Below, piece after piece: positions 24,475 through 27,467 of a stretch of 27,467 nt of DNA. The notes beneath the pieces are model-generated. The model saw only the letters and a program-made list of their open reading frames with translations. It was not told the DNA's origin and made no database searches. The stretch lies in NCBI GenBank assembly GCA_018064565.1, contig JAGHVA010000160.1, positions 1-27,467 of the forward strand, in the 5' to 3' direction. This stretch comes from Candidatus Colimorpha onthohippi (GTDB lineage: Bacteria; Bacteroidota; Bacteroidia; Bacteroidales; P3). Numbering within the stretch: position 1 is the stretch's first letter; every line of letters starts with the position of its first letter. The translations under genes were made by a program, and so were the position numbers.

Positions 24475-25208
24475 AAAAACATTATTTTATTTTGCCGCTA
24501 CTGCTGATGACGGTCACAACTGTCTTTGCACAATTCAACATCCGCGAGACCTATAGCTTCGGACGGGAACATCCCGTAACTGCCTTTGAACTTGTCAGTA
24601 CCGACCGCTGGGGAAGCACCTATATGATCTCCAATTTATTTCATCCACTCAATACCGACAGTCACACCTCAACAGGATTTTACACCGAGATAGAACGCGA
24701 ACTCAATTTCTGGCATGGCACCGCATTTGACGCATGGAGCTTGCACCTCGAATGGAATGGCGGACAGTTTGCTACCAACACTCTGCTCGTTGGTACGCAA
24801 TATTTGATTCACAATACCGACTTCAGCAACATGGTTGCGCTCGGACTTTACTATCGGCAACCTGTAGGCGGCCATAATGCATCTGTACCCGTCCAATTTT
24901 CTATCATAGCCGTATTTCACAATATCTTTGGTGTCACAGGGCTTCATTTCAAAGACATCACAGATTTTTATGGCAACCACACTGTTTGGACCGTTGATGG
25001 TAAGGAGAAGGAAACCCACGCATCGCTCTTCAACCTCTTTGAGCTTTGGTACAACGTAGGACGTCATTTCGACTGCCCAAACCTGAATATTATCGGGTCG
25101 TTGGAACTTGGTGTTAACAACGAAGGCGCCTACCACACAGGTATCGACTTTATGAAAAACGAAGGGTTGACCGCAACTACCAGTCTCGGCATCCGATGGG
25201 ATTTCTAA
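24471..25208 (+). CDS. DUF5020 (Tsx-like) outer-membrane protein
   Basis: The 245-residue product has a Sec signal peptide (M-K-K-H, hydrophobic core, V-F-A-Q with cleavage before Q). The rest alternates polar and aromatic residues as in an outer-membrane beta-barrel and ends T-S-L-G-I-R-W-D-F, with the terminal Phe common in such proteins. Conserved-looking segments include F-E-L-V-S-T-D-R-W-G-S-T-Y and L-E-W-N-G-G. These match DUF5020 proteins, which are related to the Tsx nucleoside channel. Nucleoside passage is therefore a reasonable but unproven guess. The ATG overlaps the MFS stop by 4 bp, and a terminator hairpin follows. Confidence 0.8.
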   Translation: MKKHYFILPLLLMTVTTVFAQFNIRETYSFGREHPVTAFELVSTDRWGSTYMISNLFHPLNTDSHTSTGFYTEIERELNFWHGTAFDAWSLHLEWNGGQFATNTLLVGTQYLIHNTDFSNMVALGLYYRQPVGGHNASVPVQFSIIAVFHNIFGVTGLHFKDITDFYGNHTVWTVDGKEKETHASLFNLFELWYNVGRHFDCPNLNIIGSLELGVNNEGAYHTGIDFMKNEGLTATTSLGIRWDF

Positions 25209-25255
25209 AGTCTCATTGAGTTGTTGAGCTTTGTGCGTTGCCTGAGGGAATAACT

Positions 25256-25290
25256 TAGGAGGGCATAGCCATAACGGCTACACCCTCCTA
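25256..25290. terminator. bidirectional terminator between DUF5020 gene and hydG
   Basis: Stem TAGGAGGG (25256-25263) / CCCTCCTA (25283-25290), with an inner TAGCC/GGCTA pair and ATAAC loop. An outer pair AGCTTTGT (25228-25235) / ACAAAGCT (25303-25310) encloses it. It lies in the 104-bp gap between convergent genes. No long T-run follows on either strand, so its strength is uncertain. Confidence 0.7.
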
Positions 25291-25312
25291 ATAATTTGAG
25301 AACAAAGCTACC

Positions 25313-26737
25313 TCAAAAATACAAATCCCTTTCGCCATTGCCTATCCTGCATAGATTGCCCTCCACACGTTTCTTGAGTTCCTCTTTGTCAAACGTTTGC
25401 GTAAGCTCCTCTAACAGCCGTAACCCTTTGGCTTTGGTTTCTGGGCTGGCATAATCCTCCAAGTATTCACGAAATGTGAACATGGCATTGGGTTTACAAT
25501 ACTGCTTTATCAAACCTGGCTTTGCCAAATCCATAAAGTCTGCTCCTACACGACCCTTGCGGTAACAGCCTGTGCAGAACGATGGAATATATCCCCCATC
25601 TATGAGCACACTAATCACCTCGTCCAACGACCGGTGGTCGCCCAACGTAAACTGAGCTCCCGTCTTCTTATGGTCGGTCTGCTGGTCGGTACTACCCTCT
25701 CCCGCCTCATAGCCGCCAGGATTTGTCTCGCTGGCTGCACTTAGCTGGCTCACACCATATTTAATCAGCTGGTCGCGCATAGTTGGCGTTTCGCGCGTGG
25801 AGATGATGATACCCGTATAGGGCATAGCGATACGGATAATGGCAATAATCTTCATAAAGTCGTTATCGCTCACCTTGTGTGGGATATTTTCTGGAAGGCT
25901 AAACGGGGTTCCTTCAGCGGGTTCAATCCTCGGGAAAGAGACCGTATGGGGACCACAGCCATAGTCCTCTTCAAGATGGCGTGCATGCTCCATCAATGCC
26001 AATATCTCAAAACGATAATCCACCAAACCAAACAGCACCCCCAACCCTACATCATTGATACCGCCTTCCTGTGCCCTATCCATACAAGTCAGTCGATACA
26101 GATAGTCTCCTTTAGGCGTACCTGCTGGATGAAACTGCTTGTATGCAATGGGGTCATACGTCTCCTGAAAGCAGACGTATGTGCCTATCTGCTCCGCCTT
26201 GAGTTTGGCAAAATCCTCTACACTCATAGGAGCCAGCTCCACATTGATGCGTCGAATACGACTGCCTTTCTCGTCGCGGGCAGCGTAGGTGCGACGGATT
26301 GCCTCAACCATATAATTGGCATCGTTGCGCGGACTTTCGCCACATATCAACAATGCACGTTTATGCCCCATCCGCAACAACTGCATTGTTTCTTGTTCTA
26401 TCTCATCCATCGTCAACACCTTGCGTTTAAGCTGTGTGTTATCTTTGCGAAAACCACAATACACGCAGTTGTTTACGCATGCGTTTCCCGTATAGATAGG
26501 TGCAAAAAAGACCAACCGCTTACCGTAGATAGCCTCTTTGCAATAATGCGCAGTGTCCAATATCTTTTGAATATCCGCCACTGACTCCACACAAAGCAAC
26601 TTAGCCACATCTTCAAGCCCTAACCCTTTCAGTTTGCGCGCCTTGTTCAAGATTTCGTTCAACTGTTCCTCGGTGGGAGCATTATTGTCAAGCAGACCGT
26701 ACAACTTATCGCGATCTATAAAATTTTGATGTCTCAT
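25313..26737 (-). CDS. hydG: [FeFe]-hydrogenase maturase HydG (radical SAM tyrosine lyase)
   Basis: HydG cleaves tyrosine to make the CO and CN- ligands of the hydrogenase H-cluster. The 474-residue product carries the radical-SAM cluster motif C87-x3-C91-x2-C94 (C-V-N-N-C-V-Y-C). At the C-terminus it has the HydG-specific second cluster motif C388-x2-C391-x22-C414, which separates it from the related thiazole enzyme ThiH. G-E-S-P near residue 132 and P-R-I-E-P-A-E-G-T in the barrel fit the family. The start is ATG at 26737, and a -7 box lies about 108 bp upstream on the same strand. HydE, HydF and the hydrogenase itself are not in this window, so the gene is a singleton here. Confidence 0.95.
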   Translation of the reverse strand: MRHQNFIDRDKLYGLLDNNAPTEEQLNEILNKARKLKGLGLEDVAKLLCVESVADIQKILDTAHYCKEAIYGKRLVFFAPIYTGNACVNNCVYCGFRKDNTQLKRKVLTMDEIEQETMQLLRMGHKRALLICGESPRNDANYMVEAIRRTYAARDEKGSRIRRINVELAPMSVEDFAKLKAEQIGTYVCFQETYDPIAYKQFHPAGTPKGDYLYRLTCMDRAQEGGINDVGLGVLFGLVDYRFEILALMEHARHLEEDYGCGPHTVSFPRIEPAEGTPFSLPENIPHKVSDNDFMKIIAIIRIAMPYTGIIISTRETPTMRDQLIKYGVSQLSAASETNPGGYEAGEGSTDQQTDHKKTGAQFTLGDHRSLDEVISVLIDGGYIPSFCTGCYRKGRVGADFMDLAKPGLIKQYCKPNAMFTFREYLEDYASPETKAKGLRLLEELTQTFDKEELKKRVEGNLCRIGNGERDLYF

Positions 26738-26844
26738 TGACTATACCGTTTTTAGTAATACTATTAGTTGTCATAGGTAGGCCTCGCACTGCGCATTATA
26801 AGTCAAAACGCTATACTGCGAACCAACCCAAACTCATGATGCTA

Positions 26845-26852
26845 CAAAGATA
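26845..26852 (-). promoter_or_regulatory. -7 box for hydG
   Basis: On the minus strand this reads TATCTTTG, an exact TAnnTTTG match followed by TA. It gives a leader of about 100 bases before the hydG ATG, in which I see no clear structure. Confidence 0.6.
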
Positions 26853-26923
26853 CGCTGATTTTTAGTATCGGACAAAAAAAAGAGATTCAATGTAGAAAAA
26901 AGTTGCAAATCAAAAAAAAAATG

Positions 26924-26931
26924 TACCTTTG
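26924..26931 (+). promoter_or_regulatory. -7 box for the outer-membrane barrel gene
   Basis: An exact TACCTTTG followed by CA, with TTG at 26903-26905 (18-bp spacing), a good full Bacteroidota promoter. The ATG is 27 bp downstream of the box. Confidence 0.8.
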
Positions 26932-26958
26932 CATTCGAAACAACCAAACATCATACAC

Positions 26959-27467
26959 ATGAAAAAAGTATTTTTCTTTTTGACAGCCCTATCCATGGGC
27001 GTGATTGCATCCGCACAGTTCACCGTAGGTTTGACGGGCGGTTTTTCTTTTCCAGGCATGAAAATCGAGGAGAAAGGCGAGGACAACACCTCATACAACG
27101 ACATGCAGAGTTCTTATAATGCGATGCTTAAGTTCGGTTATGTACTCAACGAGCGAATGTCAGCCGGTATCGGATTAGGCTATCAAAGTTCCAAGTCCAG
27201 TTCTCTTGAGTGCAATATTCAAATGCCTGATTACACAAAGCATCCTGGAGAAACCGTATCTCAATACTTTGAAAACAGCAAATCTTCGGCATTCTTGATT
27301 ACGCCCTATTTTAGATTCAACCTTGCCAGTTACGGCGCATTGAACTTGTTTGTTGAGGCACAGGTTCCCGTGTCAATCGGCACCACCTCGATGGAGGAAG
27401 AATTCAAAGACAGCAAAAATTCAAAACTTGACGAAGTTGTTCCATTTGTAAAAACATCCACTATGGG
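26959..27467 (+). CDS. outer-membrane beta-barrel protein, N-terminal part (cut by window edge)
   Basis: Translation from the ATG at 26959 stays open for 169 codons to the window end. The N-terminus is a signal peptide (M-K-K-V-F-F-F-L-T-A-L-S, ending A-S-A-Q). The mature start F-T-V-G-L-T-G-G-F-S-F and later segments such as S-A-G-I-G-L-G-Y-Q-S and L-I-T-P-Y-F-R-F-N-L show the alternating pattern of small outer-membrane barrels of the OmpA/OmpW-like type. The function is unknown and the C-terminus is missing. The gene is divergent from hydG. Confidence 0.8.
   Translation, partial: MKKVFFFLTALSMGVIASAQFTVGLTGGFSFPGMKIEEKGEDNTSYNDMQSSYNAMLKFGYVLNERMSAGIGLGYQSSKSSSLECNIQMPDYTKHPGETVSQYFENSKSSAFLITPYFRFNLASYGALNLFVEAQVPVSIGTTSMEEEFKDSKNSKLDEVVPFVKTSTM

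Noticed and set aside
25313..26737. Thiazole synthase subunit ThiH
   Set aside because: The C-terminal C-x2-C-x22-C motif is specific to HydG, and no thiamine genes are adjacent.
1..27467. tRNA or rRNA genes, riboswitches, insertion sequences, integrase or attachment sites
   Set aside because: The gaps between genes were read for tRNA-like CCA ends, T-loops, known riboswitch cores and transposase-like frames; none was convincing.

Overview
The window comes from a member of the Bacteroidota, most likely an anaerobic Bacteroidales. The evidence is the recurring -7 box TAnnTTTG (eight clear copies), A-rich rather than Shine-Dalgarno leaders, a type IX secretion (T9SS) sorting domain, and DUF1573, DUF5020 and four-helix-bundle-suffix proteins. 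Anaerobic life is suggested by HydG, an [FeFe]-hydrogenase maturase, and by a crotonase/3-hydroxybutyryl-CoA dehydrogenase pair. I cannot name a genus.

Layout. 1-4120 (minus): a leuS - nusB - DUF1573 lipoprotein operon driven from a -7 box near 4303. 4345-5410: an unusual cassette in which a gene for a four-helix-bundle protein with a C4 zinc ribbon lies tightly between two direct arrays of a degenerate 9-bp repeat (GTTATTATC type), with a 13-bp tandem repeat outside the left array. 5480-8602 (plus): elbB, a pair of stem-loops, a MATE efflux gene and a MORN-repeat lipoprotein. 8692-10143 (plus): cca, whose 3' end overlaps miaA by 45 bp. 10099-15697 (minus): dnaG - sigma54-type regulator - aroA - miaA. 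15850-20633 (plus): a 1306-residue secreted protein (beta-propeller-type repeats, PKD, T9SS type B C-terminus) followed closely by a UspA-like protein. 20690-21052: a non-coding repeat element with nested inverted repeats. 21192-22818 (plus): crt-hbd with a strong terminator. 23323-25208 (plus): an MFS carrier overlapping a DUF5020 (Tsx-like) outer-membrane protein. 25313-26737 (minus): hydG. 26959-end (plus): start of an outer-membrane beta-barrel gene.

How the genes fit together. Most are housekeeping genes for translation (leuS, cca, miaA), transcription (nusB, the sigma54 activator), replication (dnaG) and aromatic amino-acid synthesis (aroA). The crt-hbd pair carries out the two middle steps of acetoacetyl-CoA to crotonyl-CoA conversion, as in butyrate-type fermentation, and hydG would support hydrogen metabolism in the same anaerobic lifestyle. 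The MFS/DUF5020 pair looks like a matched inner- and outer-membrane uptake route.

The strongest candidate for an undescribed system is the array-flanked four-helix/zinc-ribbon cassette at 4345-5410. The 20690-21052 repeat element and the elbB-MATE stem-loops come next.
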